Of a stretch of DNA of 34,986 nucleotides, positions 7,655-14,784 are shown one piece after another. Positions within the stretch are counted from its first letter, which is position 1. Each line of letters opens with the position of its first letter. This DNA comes from Nonomuraea deserti (GTDB taxonomy: Bacteria; Actinomycetota; Actinomycetes; Streptosporangiales; Streptosporangiaceae), in contig NZ_SMKO01000096.1 in the NCBI RefSeq assembly GCF_004348685.1, positions 1-34,986 of the forward strand. Direction: 5' to 3'. Position numbers and translations under genes: made by a program. The notes beneath the pieces were generated by a model. The model was given only the letters and a program-made list of their open reading frames with translations. It had not been told where the DNA came from and ran no database searches.

Positions 7655-8707
7655 GTGCCCGAGCCTGACCCGAACGTGGACCCGCGACCCCGCCCCGGCT
7701 GTCCCGACCTGCGGCCCAGCGACCAGAACGAGCCTGGGATCGTACGCCGGCGGTGTGGCCGGGGATTCTCCTATGTGGCCCCGGACGGCCGGCGGGTGCG
7801 CGACCCCGCCACGGTGGAGCGGATCAAGGCGCTGGCGATCCCCCCGGCCTGGAGCGACGTGTGGATCTGCGCCTCGCCCGACGGGCACCTGCAGGCGGTC
7901 GGTACGGACGCGGCCGGGCGCAGGCAGTACCGCTACCACGACGTGTGGCGCGAGCAGCAGGACCGGGAGAAGTTCGACCGGGTGCTGGAGGTGGCCGAGC
8001 GGCTGCCCGCGTTCAGGAAGGCCGTGGACGACCAGCTCCAGGGCCGCGGCCTGACCCGGCAGCGGGTGCTGGCCGCCGCCGCCCGCCTGCTCGACATCGG
8101 CTTCTTCCGCATCGGCGGCGAGAGCTACGACACCTACGGGCTGGCCACGCTCAGGATGGAGCACGTCACCTGCGCGCGCGGCGTCGTCGTCTGCTCCTAC
8201 CCGGCCAAGGGCGACATCGCCCGCGAGGTCGAGCTGGCCGATCCCGGGGCGTGCCGGGTGCTCAGGGCGCTCAAGGCGCTCGGGGAGGACGGCGAGCTGC
8301 TGCGCTACCGGCACGCGGGCGGCTGGAGCGACATCAGGAGCGAGGACATCAACGACTACCTCCGCGAGACCATCGGGTACGAGGTCACGGCCAAGGACTT
8401 CCGCACCTGGCACGCCACGGTGCTGGCCGCCGTGGGGCTGGCGGTGTCCAGGCCCGCCGGCGCGGAGGGGCGGACGAAGAAGCAGAAGGCGATCGTGCGC
8501 GTGATGCGCGAGGTCGCCGAGTACCTGGGCAACACCCCCACCGTGGCGCGCGCCTCGTACGTGGATCCGCGCGTGGTCGAGGCGTACGAGCGGGACAGGA
8601 CCGTCACGGCGGTGCTGACCGAGCTCGGGGCCGACGCCGACTTCGGGCAGCTGGCCACGGCGGGCACGGTGGAACGGGCGGTTATAGACCTCATTCGTGC
8701 CGTTTGA
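7655..8707 (+). CDS. DNA topoisomerase IB (poxvirus-like)
   Basis: 350 aa, typical of bacterial type IB enzymes, which relax supercoils through a 3'-phosphotyrosine link without ATP. The N-terminal domain (GRGFSYVAPDGRRVRDPATVERIKALAIPPAWSDVWIC) leads into the catalytic domain. All five active-site residues are visible: Arg152 (FRIGGESY), Lys185 (SYPAKGD), Arg250 and His253 (KDFRTWHAT), and nucleophile Tyr302 (ARASYVDP). The annotated start is GTG 7655 without a clear ribosome site; GTG 7676 in the same frame is possible. The BON and phosphoesterase genes follow 45 bases later, suggesting one transcript to the terminator at 9737. Confidence 0.93.
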   Translation: MPEPDPNVDPRPRPGCPDLRPSDQNEPGIVRRRCGRGFSYVAPDGRRVRDPATVERIKALAIPPAWSDVWICASPDGHLQAVGTDAAGRRQYRYHDVWREQQDREKFDRVLEVAERLPAFRKAVDDQLQGRGLTRQRVLAAAARLLDIGFFRIGGESYDTYGLATLRMEHVTCARGVVVCSYPAKGDIAREVELADPGACRVLRALKALGEDGELLRYRHAGGWSDIRSEDINDYLRETIGYEVTAKDFRTWHATVLAAVGLAVSRPAGAEGRTKKQKAIVRVMREVAEYLGNTPTVARASYVDPRVVEAYERDRTVTAVLTELGADADFGQLATAGTVERAVIDLIRAV

Positions 8708-8752
8708 CGGGTTCTGTACCCGGGAATGCGGCGACAGGAGAAGGAGGCAGCG

Positions 8753-9001
8753 ATGGAAGCTCCGCAGTACGTCGCGGCCCGCGTCCAGCAGGCGCTGGCC
8801 GAGGACGGGCGCACCAACGAGCTGGGCATCCGCGTCGACATCAGAGGCGACCAGCTGTTCCTGCGCGGGCAGGTGAGCGAGGCCGAGCAGCGCACGCGGC
8901 TCGGCCAGGTGGCGCACGAGACCGCGCCCGAGCTCCATGTGCACAACGAGATCAACATCGTGGACGCCACCGAGCCAGGGGAGGATGAGCATCTTGACTG
9001 A
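8753..9001 (+). CDS. BON-domain protein
   Basis: 82 aa. I chose ATG 8753 because AGGAGG lies 7 bases upstream; ATG 8726 in the same frame has no such site. Residues about 18-70 form one BON domain (alpha-beta fold; LGIRVDIRGDQLFLRGQVSEAEQRTRLGQVAHE, ending VHNEINIV). There is no signal peptide or membrane helix. Isolated BON domains in actinobacteria are often cytoplasmic stress proteins; their ligand is generally phospholipid or unknown. The stop overlaps the next start region by 17 bases, indicating translational coupling with the metallophosphoesterase. Confidence 0.9.
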   Translation: MEAPQYVAARVQQALAEDGRTNELGIRVDIRGDQLFLRGQVSEAEQRTRLGQVAHETAPELHVHNEINIVDATEPGEDEHLD

Positions 9002-9725
9002 CCTGCGCATCGCCGCAGTGGGCGACATTCACCTGGGCGAGGACGGCAGGGGCCACTACCGGCGCAGGCTGGAGGGCATCGAGGAGCGCGCGGACGTGTT
9101 CATGCTCGCGGGCGACCTCACCAGGCACGGCACGCTGCAGGAGGGCAAGGTGGTCGCCGATGAGCTGCGCGACCTGCCGATTCCGGCTGTCGCGGTGCTC
9201 GGCAACCACGACTACCACTCCGACCTGCAGGACGAGATCGCGGAGGAGCTCCGCGACGCCGGCGTGATCGTGCTCGACGACGACGGCGTCGTGCTCCAGT
9301 GCGGCGAGAAGAAGCTGGGGGTCGTCGGCGGGAAGGGCTTCGGCGGCGGGTTCGCCGGCAAGTGCGCCAGCGAGTTCGGCGAACGCGAGATCAAGAACTT
9401 CGTCGCCCACACCCGCCACATCGCCGAGGCGTGGAAGGTCGCGCTGAAGGAGATCGTGGCCGACGAGCGCGTGGTGCTGTCGCACTACTCGCCTATCAAG
9501 GAGACGCTGGAGGGCGAGCCGCCGGAGATCTACCCCTTCCTCGGCAGCTATCTCCTGGCGGAGGCCGTCGACACGGCCGGCGCGGATCTGATCTTCCACG
9601 GGCACGCGCACAAGGGCAGCGCGAAGGGCATGACCCCGGGTGGCATCCGGGTGCGTAACGTGGCCCTGCCGGTGCTGGGCCGGGCGTACGGCGTTTACTG
9701 CCTCGAGTGCGAGGACGGGTTCTGA
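8985..9725 (+). CDS. Calcineurin-like metallophosphoesterase
   Basis: 246 aa. All metal-binding motifs of the superfamily appear in order: GDIH (13-16), GDLT (43-46), GNHD (73-76), H167 in SHYSP, and GHAH (206-209). The product should hydrolyse phosphomono- or diesters with a bimetal centre in the cytoplasm; the substrate is unknown. Start choice is uncertain. ATG 8985 directly abuts GGGGAGG, whereas TTG 8994 three codons later has it at an ideal 9-base distance. The gene overlaps the BON gene by 17 bases and ends 11 bases before a strong terminator. Confidence 0.93.
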   Translation: MSILTDLRIAAVGDIHLGEDGRGHYRRRLEGIEERADVFMLAGDLTRHGTLQEGKVVADELRDLPIPAVAVLGNHDYHSDLQDEIAEELRDAGVIVLDDDGVVLQCGEKKLGVVGGKGFGGGFAGKCASEFGEREIKNFVAHTRHIAEAWKVALKEIVADERVVLSHYSPIKETLEGEPPEIYPFLGSYLLAEAVDTAGADLIFHGHAHKGSAKGMTPGGIRVRNVALPVLGRAYGVYCLECEDGF

Positions 9726-9736
9726 CCCGAAGGTCG

Positions 9737-9768
9737 AAGGCCACCGTCCATCAGGACGGTGGCCTTTT
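9737..9768 (+). terminator. Rho-independent terminator after the metallophosphoesterase
   Basis: A perfect 13-bp stem, AAGGCCACCGTCC (9737-9749) with its complement (9754-9766), tetraloop ATCA, and a run of T at the end. It closes the topoisomerase/BON/phosphoesterase unit and is the clearest terminator in the window. A-rich bases on the left arm could let it also stop transcription from the right. Confidence 0.93.
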
Positions 9769-9890
9769 CATACCCCTTCAGGCCTTTCATCATTTATTGC
9801 GTTATTCCGGTAAAGCGGGTGGACCGCTGGACCGTTCTCGGGGATCGGCCCAGCGGTCGGGTCGTGCGGGGAGCCATCCGGGTGGCGCCC

Positions 9891-10040
9891 CTAGACATTG
9901 AAGATGCTGACCCCGCCAGGCCCGACCAGGAAACCGAGCACGATGAGCACGATCCCCCACAGGAGGTCGCGCCGGGCGAGGATCACGTAGATCCCGGAGA
10001 TGACGAGAATTACCGCGATGATCCAGAGCAAAGTAGCCAT
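9891..10040 (-). CDS. GPGG-motif small membrane protein
   Basis: A 49-aa protein: MATLLWIIAVILV start, then an ARRDLL turn, a second helix (WGIVLIVLGFLV), the GPGG motif and the end VSIFNV. The family, known by its C-terminal GPGG motif, is widespread in actinobacteria and has no established function. A purine-rich stretch (GAGGCGGAG) precedes the ATG. It is flanked by the terminator at 9737-9768 and the DUF1360 gene, and is preceded by a 108-base gap to that gene. Confidence 0.85.
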   Translation of the reverse strand: MATLLWIIAVILVISGIYVILARRDLLWGIVLIVLGFLVGPGGVSIFNV

Positions 10041-10148
10041 GACTCCGCCTCTGCCCTGAGGGGTGGCCGCTTAACATGTTTTTCCGCTAGGGCGCCGACG
10101 GGAGAAACATATGGCATTCCGTTATCGGCCCGGAGACCTCGGCGTGAT

Positions 10149-10634
10149 TCATGAGGCCGACTTCATCAGCTTCGCGTAGGCGAGCTGCAGCCAGTCGGAG
10201 ATCGCCACCGCGGTCATCGTCGCCCCCACGAGCCGGGTGACCTTGGGCGCCAGCACCAGCCCGGCGGCGTACGCGGTGGCCACCCACTGCGACAGGCAGA
10301 ACGGGCAGGCGAGCAGCTCGCCCACCGGGCCGCGGGGCTTCTCCTGCACCTCGGCGGGCCCGCCGCCGCCCTTGTAGCGGGTGAACGGCGCTCGGAGCGG
10401 GCTGGTGACAGGGTCCTTCGCCAGCCGCCGCGACACCTTGTGCGTGCAGGCCGCCATGAGCAGCACGTCCATCACCGCCACGCGGTCGGGGGCCCGCCGT
10501 CCCGCCAGGGCCGCCGCGGTGGTCGCCACCGCCACCGTGCCGCCGTACGCGCCGAGGATGCCGAGGTAGCCGCCGAGCGGACGGTCGTGGTCACCGCCAT
10601 AGGCCTGTTCGGTCTTCTCCAGGATTTCGGTCAT
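10149..10634 (-). CDS. DUF1360 family membrane protein
   Basis: 161 aa with the DUF1360 signature: CTHKVSRRLAKDPVTSPLRAPFTRYKG in the middle and CPFCLSQWVATAYAAGLV after it. Three or four membrane-spanning segments are visible (about 27-46, 50-65, 108-128, 132-150). The CxxC pair before the SQW motif could bind metal or form a disulfide. In Bacillus spores the family relates to the sporulation protein YngL, but the function is not settled. Divergent from the nucleotidyltransferase gene across a 94-base gap. Confidence 0.9.
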   Translation of the reverse strand: MTEILEKTEQAYGGDHDRPLGGYLGILGAYGGTVAVATTAAALAGRRAPDRVAVMDVLLMAACTHKVSRRLAKDPVTSPLRAPFTRYKGGGGPAEVQEKPRGPVGELLACPFCLSQWVATAYAAGLVLAPKVTRLVGATMTAVAISDWLQLAYAKLMKSAS

Positions 10635-10711
10635 AGCATCTCGCTCTGCCCCCAGGCCCAGGCCGTACTCGCCAGAGAGGCCTTATAGCACAACGCCTAT
10701 TGGAGGTCCGT

Positions 10712-10732
10712 GTGGGTAGCCCGAAACCATGA
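10712..10732 (+). other. Possible six-codon leader ORF coupled to the nucleotidyltransferase
   Basis: GTG GGT AGC CCG AAA CCA TGA, preceded at 5 bases by GGAGG. Its stop codon overlaps the nucleotidyltransferase ATG as ATGA. This could bring ribosomes to a start that otherwise lacks a ribosome site. It is short enough to have arisen by chance. Confidence 0.3.
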
Positions 10733-11325
10733 GCAGCCACGGTCACGCGGTCACGGACGCGATCCTCGACACGCTCAAGCGCGCCAGCTCCGGGTTGAAG
10801 GACGCCGGAGTGAAATTCGCGCTGGCCGGCGGCTGCGCCGCCTATGCCAGAGGAGCCGCGCCGTCGCTGCACGACGTGGACTTCGTGGTCACCGAGCACG
10901 ACGTGCCCGCCGCCCTGGAGGCGCTGCGCGGGCTGGGCTTCCAGACGGCCAAGCCGCCGGAGGACTGGCTGGTCAAGGCGTACGACGAGGGCCGCCTGGT
11001 GGATCTGATCTTCCGGGTGTCGGACCTGGCGATCACCGACGAGCTGCTCGACAGGGCCGAGCCGCTGAAGGCGTCGGCGGTGATCGTCCCCGTGCTGGAG
11101 GCCACCGACCTGGTGATCTCGTGGCTGCTGCCGCTGTCGGAGCACGCCTGCGACTATGGCGCGCTGCTGTCGCAGGTGCGCGCGCTGCGCGAGCAGGTCG
11201 ACTGGCCGCGGGTCGCGGCCGTGGTCGAGGACTCGCCGTACGCGATGACCTTCCTCACCCTGCTGGAGCGGCTGGGCGTGCTGGAAGGACCGGTCGTGCC
11301 GTCGGGCGACCCCAAGTGGCCCTGA
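10729..11325 (+). CDS. Nucleotidyltransferase-fold protein
   Basis: 198 aa. The core shows the minimal nucleotidyltransferase pattern: ALAGGCAAYARG (31-42) with the GG loop, DVD (49-51), and a third acidic residue in LVDLIF (D92), so the metal-binding triad is complete. The C-terminal half is helical. This resembles standalone nucleotidyltransferases and AbiEii-like proteins, but no AbiEi or HEPN partner is nearby, so a toxin call is not supported. ATG 10729 lacks its own ribosome site; GGAGG at 10702-10706 instead precedes a six-codon mini-ORF (10712-10732) that overlaps this start as ATGA. Convergent with secA2, with 24 bases between stops. Confidence 0.85.
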   Translation: MSSHGHAVTDAILDTLKRASSGLKDAGVKFALAGGCAAYARGAAPSLHDVDFVVTEHDVPAALEALRGLGFQTAKPPEDWLVKAYDEGRLVDLIFRVSDLAITDELLDRAEPLKASAVIVPVLEATDLVISWLLPLSEHACDYGALLSQVRALREQVDWPRVAAVVEDSPYAMTFLTLLERLGVLEGPVVPSGDPKWP

Positions 11326-11349
11326 TCGGCCATCCCCCTTGCGGCGCGC

Positions 11350-13551
11350 TCAGCCGCGCCGGGTGGCGGCGGTGACGCGCTTGAGGATGCGGTCCCACTC
11401 CGTGCCGAACGGGTTGTCCTGCACGAGGTAGGTCCACGTCGCCGCGGGCCGCCGCAGATCGGGCTCAGGCGCCTCGAACGACTCCAGCGAGCGCCGCTCC
11501 ACCTCGGCCAGCAGCGACTTGTATTCGGCCACCGCCTCCCTCTGGAACTCGTCGACCGGGCTCATCCGGCCCAGCGCGCGCAGGTGGATGCCCTCGCGCA
11601 GGTCGGTCAGGAACGCCAGGTGCTCGGTCCAGCAGCGGTCGAGCGCGTGCAGGACGATCTGGCGGGCCGTCTCGTCACGGGTGTCCTCGGGCAGTGACTC
11701 CCAGCGCTCGGAGTCGGCCTTCGCCAACGCTTTGGAGGCGGCGTCGCCGTGCAGGACCTTGTCACGCCACTCGAGGATGAGCTCGCGCTGGTGCTCCAGC
11801 AGGCGGGTGTAGCGCCACGTGTTGCGGTGGATCTCCAGGTTGACGCCCTCGGCGACGCGCTGGGCGTGGCCGACGAGGTAGGCCCCGCGCCGGTGGCGGA
11901 CGACGCCGTCGGGGTCGGCCGCGGGCGGCCGCTCGTCCGGGATGAACTGGGTGATCAGATCGTCCTGCATGCTGACGAAGAAGACGGAGCCGCCCGGGTC
12001 GCCCTGGCGGCCCGCCCGGCCGCGCAGCTGGTCGTCGAGCCGGCTGCTGGCGTGGCGGCCGGACCCGATCACGTAGAGGCCGCCCAGCTCGGCCACGCCC
12101 CCGCCGAGGCGGATGTCGGTGCCGCGGCCGGCCATCTGGGTGGAGACCGTGATGGCGTCGCGCTCGCCGGCCTTGGCGATGATCGCGGCCTCTTCCGCGT
12201 CGTTCTTGGCGTTGAGCACCACCGGCTCCAGGCCGCGCCGCTGGAGGAGCTTGGCCAGGTTTTCCGACTCGGCCACGTCGAGCGTGCCGATGAGGATGGG
12301 CCGGCCGGTGGCGTGCACCTCCTGGATCTCCTCGACCAGGGCGGCGTCCTTGTCGGGGACGGTCGGGTAGATGCGGTCGAGCTCGTCGGTCCTGACACAC
12401 GGCCGGTTGGGCGGGATCACCGCGACCTTGAGGCCGTAGAACTCGCCGAGCTGCTCGCTGACGGCCACGGCCGTGCCGGTCATGCCGCAGATCTGCGGAT
12501 AGCGGCGGATGAGGCCCTGCACGGTGATCGAGTCGAGGATCTCGCCCTTCTCGCTCGGCGGCAGCGCCTCCTTGGCCTCCACGGCCGCCTGCAGGCCGTC
12601 GGGCCAGCGCTGCAGCAGCGCCACCCGGCCGCGCGATGGGTTGATGAGCTGCACCTTGCCGTCGCGCACGATGTAGTCGACGTCGCGGGCGAGCAGGGCG
12701 TGGGCGTGCAGGGCCAGGTTGAGCTCGATGAGGGTGCCGGGCTCGTGCTCGTCGTAGAGCTCGACGCCCAGCAGGTTTTCCACGCTGTCGGCGCCCTTGG
12801 GCGTCAGGTAGACGTTGCGCGCCTGCTCGTCGATCTCGTAGTGGTAGCCGCGTACGAGCTGCCTGACCAGCGCCGCCATCTCCGGCACCGCGTTGCCGGG
12901 GTCGGCCGCGCCGGCCATGACCAGCGGCACGCGCGCCTCGTCGACGAGCACCGAGTCGGCCTCGTCGACCAGCGCCACCTCGGGCGCGGGCACGATCAGC
13001 TCGGCGGCGTCGGTGCGCAGCCGGTCGCGCAGCACGTCGAACCCGATCTCGCTGACCGGGCCATAGGTGACGTCCTTCGCGTACGCCTCGCGCCGCTCCT
13101 CAGGCGTGGAGTTCTGGCCGATCCAGCCCACGCTGACGCCGAGCGAGGCGTAGAACGGCCCCATCCACTCGGCGTCGCGCCGGGCGAGGTAGTCGTTGAC
13201 GGAGATCACGTGGACGCGCTTGCCCTGCAACGCGTAGCCGGCCGCGGCCATGGCGCCGGAGAGCGTCTTGCCCTCGCCGGTCGCCATCTCCGCGACCTTG
13301 CCGTCGAGCAGGGCCAGCGTGCCCAGCAGTTGCACGTCGTACGGGCGCAGCCCCAGCTCGCGGTCCGCGGCCTCGCGCGCGATGGCGCAGAACCCGGCCA
13401 GATCGTCCATCTCCGGCGCGGGCAGCTCGTCGAGCTCGCCGATCTTGGCTGCTAGCGCTCCGGCGGCCTTGACGATCTTCTGGTAGGGGGCCAGAGGCAC
13501 TCCGCCTGGGCGATCCAGCAGGTTCCTCAGCATTCCCGAAATTGACGCCAC
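11350..13551 (-). CDS. secA2: Accessory Sec translocase ATPase SecA2
   Basis: 733 aa, shorter than housekeeping SecA (about 900+). Walker A ATGEGKT (90-96), DEAD box VDEADS (195-200), and helicase-domain motifs GMTGTA, STQMAGRGTDIRLGG and QLRGRAGRQGDPG are all intact, so it should be an active export motor. The C-terminus ends shortly after the helical scaffold without the Cys-rich zinc-binding tail of SecA1. This size and the absence of the tail match the mycobacterial/actinobacterial SecA2 family, which exports a limited set of substrates with SecYEG. Start GTG 13551 follows GGAGGA at 4 bases; ATG 13533 is an alternative. No SecY2 or accessory Asp genes are adjacent. Confidence 0.92.
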   Translation of the reverse strand: MASISGMLRNLLDRPGGVPLAPYQKIVKAAGALAAKIGELDELPAPEMDDLAGFCAIAREAADRELGLRPYDVQLLGTLALLDGKVAEMATGEGKTLSGAMAAAGYALQGKRVHVISVNDYLARRDAEWMGPFYASLGVSVGWIGQNSTPEERREAYAKDVTYGPVSEIGFDVLRDRLRTDAAELIVPAPEVALVDEADSVLVDEARVPLVMAGAADPGNAVPEMAALVRQLVRGYHYEIDEQARNVYLTPKGADSVENLLGVELYDEHEPGTLIELNLALHAHALLARDVDYIVRDGKVQLINPSRGRVALLQRWPDGLQAAVEAKEALPPSEKGEILDSITVQGLIRRYPQICGMTGTAVAVSEQLGEFYGLKVAVIPPNRPCVRTDELDRIYPTVPDKDAALVEEIQEVHATGRPILIGTLDVAESENLAKLLQRRGLEPVVLNAKNDAEEAAIIAKAGERDAITVSTQMAGRGTDIRLGGGVAELGGLYVIGSGRHASSRLDDQLRGRAGRQGDPGGSVFFVSMQDDLITQFIPDERPPAADPDGVVRHRRGAYLVGHAQRVAEGVNLEIHRNTWRYTRLLEHQRELILEWRDKVLHGDAASKALAKADSERWESLPEDTRDETARQIVLHALDRCWTEHLAFLTDLREGIHLRALGRMSPVDEFQREAVAEYKSLLAEVERRSLESFEAPEPDLRRPAATWTYLVQDNPFGTEWDRILKRVTAATRRG

Positions 13552-13583
13552 AGTTCCTCCAACGCACGCTTCGCCGAGACCGT

Positions 13584-13618
13584 TCCCTCGGCCAAGGGAT
13601 ACGGCAAGCGCCGCCGTA
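13584..13618 (-). promoter_or_regulatory. Tandem small hairpins upstream of secA2
   Basis: TCCCT/AGGGA (13584-13588 with 13595-13599) and TACGGC/GCCGTA (13600-13605 with 13613-13618) lie back to back, 33 bases before the secA2 start. They could be a leader structure, or the terminator of the upstream EamA gene, which ends at 13671 on the same strand. Weak evidence. Confidence 0.3.
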
Positions 13619-13670
13619 CCGGACCTTAACTCATCCGGCGGCCTGTACCGTCACAACGCTCCCGCCCGAG

Positions 13671-14567
13671 TCACCCCGCTTCGGCCCGGAGAGCGAGCAC
13701 TGTCACCGCGGCCAGCAGCAGGGCGCAGCCGGTCCAGGCGAGTGGCGTGAGCCGCTCCCCGAACAGCGCCACGCCGAGCAGCGCCGCGCCCACGGCCTCG
13801 CCCAGCGAGATGATCGCGACCGTGGTGGCCCGCAGCGCGGTCAGCGCCACGAAGTACAGCGCGTACGCGAGCGCCGTCGGCACCGCGCCGAGATAGATCA
13901 GCAGTCCCATGGACGACCAGCTCATGTCCGGCACGACGCCTTCCGCCAGCGCGAACGGCGCCAGGCACACCGCGGCCACGGCGAACCCGCCGATGGCCGT
14001 GCTCCGCGGGTCGCGGTCGTTGTGCCGCCGCGACAGCAGCGTCACCCCGGCGTACCCGGTGGCGGAGGCCAGCGCGAAGGCGACGCCGGCGGCCGGGGAG
14101 GCCGGCGCGCCCTCGCCTGAGGGGGCCGCGGCGCCGAGCGCGGGCTCCATCGTCAGCAGGACGAGCCCGGTCAGCGCCGCGGCCAGCGCGAGGAGCGCGC
14201 CGCGGCCGAGCCGCTCGCGCAGGAAGAGCCGGCTGCCCACGGCCGTGATGACGGGCGTCGCGCCCATGGTCACCACGGTGGCGACGGCCACGCCCGAGTG
14301 GGCGATCGCGGCGAAGTAGGCGGTCTGGTAGACGGCCATGCCGGCCCCGACCGGCAGGACCCGCCAGTCGAGGTGGTCGGCCAGGAGGAAGCGGCGGACG
14401 ATCACCAGGAGGAACGCGGCGCCGAGGAGGTGCCGCCACAGGGACACGCCGACGGGGCCGAGATGGCCGGCCTGGAAGAGCAGCGAGCCGGCGGCGCCGC
14501 CGGTGCCCCAGGCGGTCGCGGCCATGGTCACGTAGAGGGCGCCCCGCCGCGCGGAGACATGGGTCAT
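13671..14567 (-). CDS. EamA/DMT family transporter
   Basis: 298 aa from ATG 14567 (MTHVSARRG), with GGAG 9 bases upstream; a GTG at 14624 would add 19 residues that lie inside a stem-loop, so I reject it. Two EamA halves with about ten membrane helices in total. The first half starts TMAATAWGTGGAAGSLLF and includes ATVVTMGATPVITAVGSRLFLRERL. The second includes SATGYAGVTLLSRRH and ATTVAIISLGEAVGAALLGVALFGERLT. Drug/metabolite exporters of this fold move amino acids, nucleosides or other small solutes; the substrate cannot be read. It follows the methyltransferase gene on the same strand after 217 bases containing two structured elements. Confidence 0.9.
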   Translation of the reverse strand: MTHVSARRGALYVTMAATAWGTGGAAGSLLFQAGHLGPVGVSLWRHLLGAAFLLVIVRRFLLADHLDWRVLPVGAGMAVYQTAYFAAIAHSGVAVATVVTMGATPVITAVGSRLFLRERLGRGALLALAAALTGLVLLTMEPALGAAAPSGEGAPASPAAGVAFALASATGYAGVTLLSRRHNDRDPRSTAIGGFAVAAVCLAPFALAEGVVPDMSWSSMGLLIYLGAVPTALAYALYFVALTALRATTVAIISLGEAVGAALLGVALFGERLTPLAWTGCALLLAAVTVLALRAEAG

Positions 14568-14586
14568 GACAGATTGCTCCGGATGG

Positions 14587-14625
14587 AGTGGTTGGAATGG
14601 GCCCGGCGTGCGGGCAGCAACCACT
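14587..14625 (-). promoter_or_regulatory. Structured 5' leader of the EamA transporter gene
   Basis: AGTGGTTG (14587-14594) pairs with CAACCACT (14618-14625), an 8-bp stem. Inside it GCCCG (14601-14605) pairs with CGGGC (14611-14615) around a five-base loop, leaving a 6-by-2 internal loop. It ends about 20 bases before the start codon, next to the GGAG ribosome site. It does not match a riboswitch class I recognise. Confidence 0.45.
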
Positions 14626-14660
14626 CACGGATCCGTCAGACCCGTGAAACGTGAGGAAAG

Positions 14661-14678
14661 CCGCCCGCTAGCGGGCGG
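14661..14678 (-). terminator. Perfect GC palindrome downstream of the SAM methyltransferase
   Basis: CCGCCCGCTAGCGGGCGG is an 18-base perfect palindrome followed on the minus strand by CTTTCC. It lies about 105 bases after the methyltransferase stop and just before the EamA leader structure, so it is either the methyltransferase terminator or part of an attenuator for the transporter. Confidence 0.55.
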
Positions 14679-14784
14679 GCGGGGGAGAGCAGATGAGCAG
14701 GCGTCGCGGCGGCATGCGGCCTACCCTACCGCCGCACGTCAGCGGCGGTCACCGGGTGCCGGGGGCGCGTGTCGGGTGCGGGCC

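Noticed and set aside
7601..9028. Long N-terminal extension of the small membrane gene at 7343-7600
   Set aside because: It runs antisense through the topoisomerase and BON genes; ATG 7600 has a ribosome site and gives a sensible membrane protein.
10729..11325. AbiE-type toxin-antitoxin system
   Set aside because: Only the nucleotidyltransferase-like part is present; no AbiEi-like antitoxin lies on either side.
11749..13455. 568-codon plus-strand frame opposite secA2
   Set aside because: Antisense shadow; SecA2 on the minus strand has all ATPase motifs.
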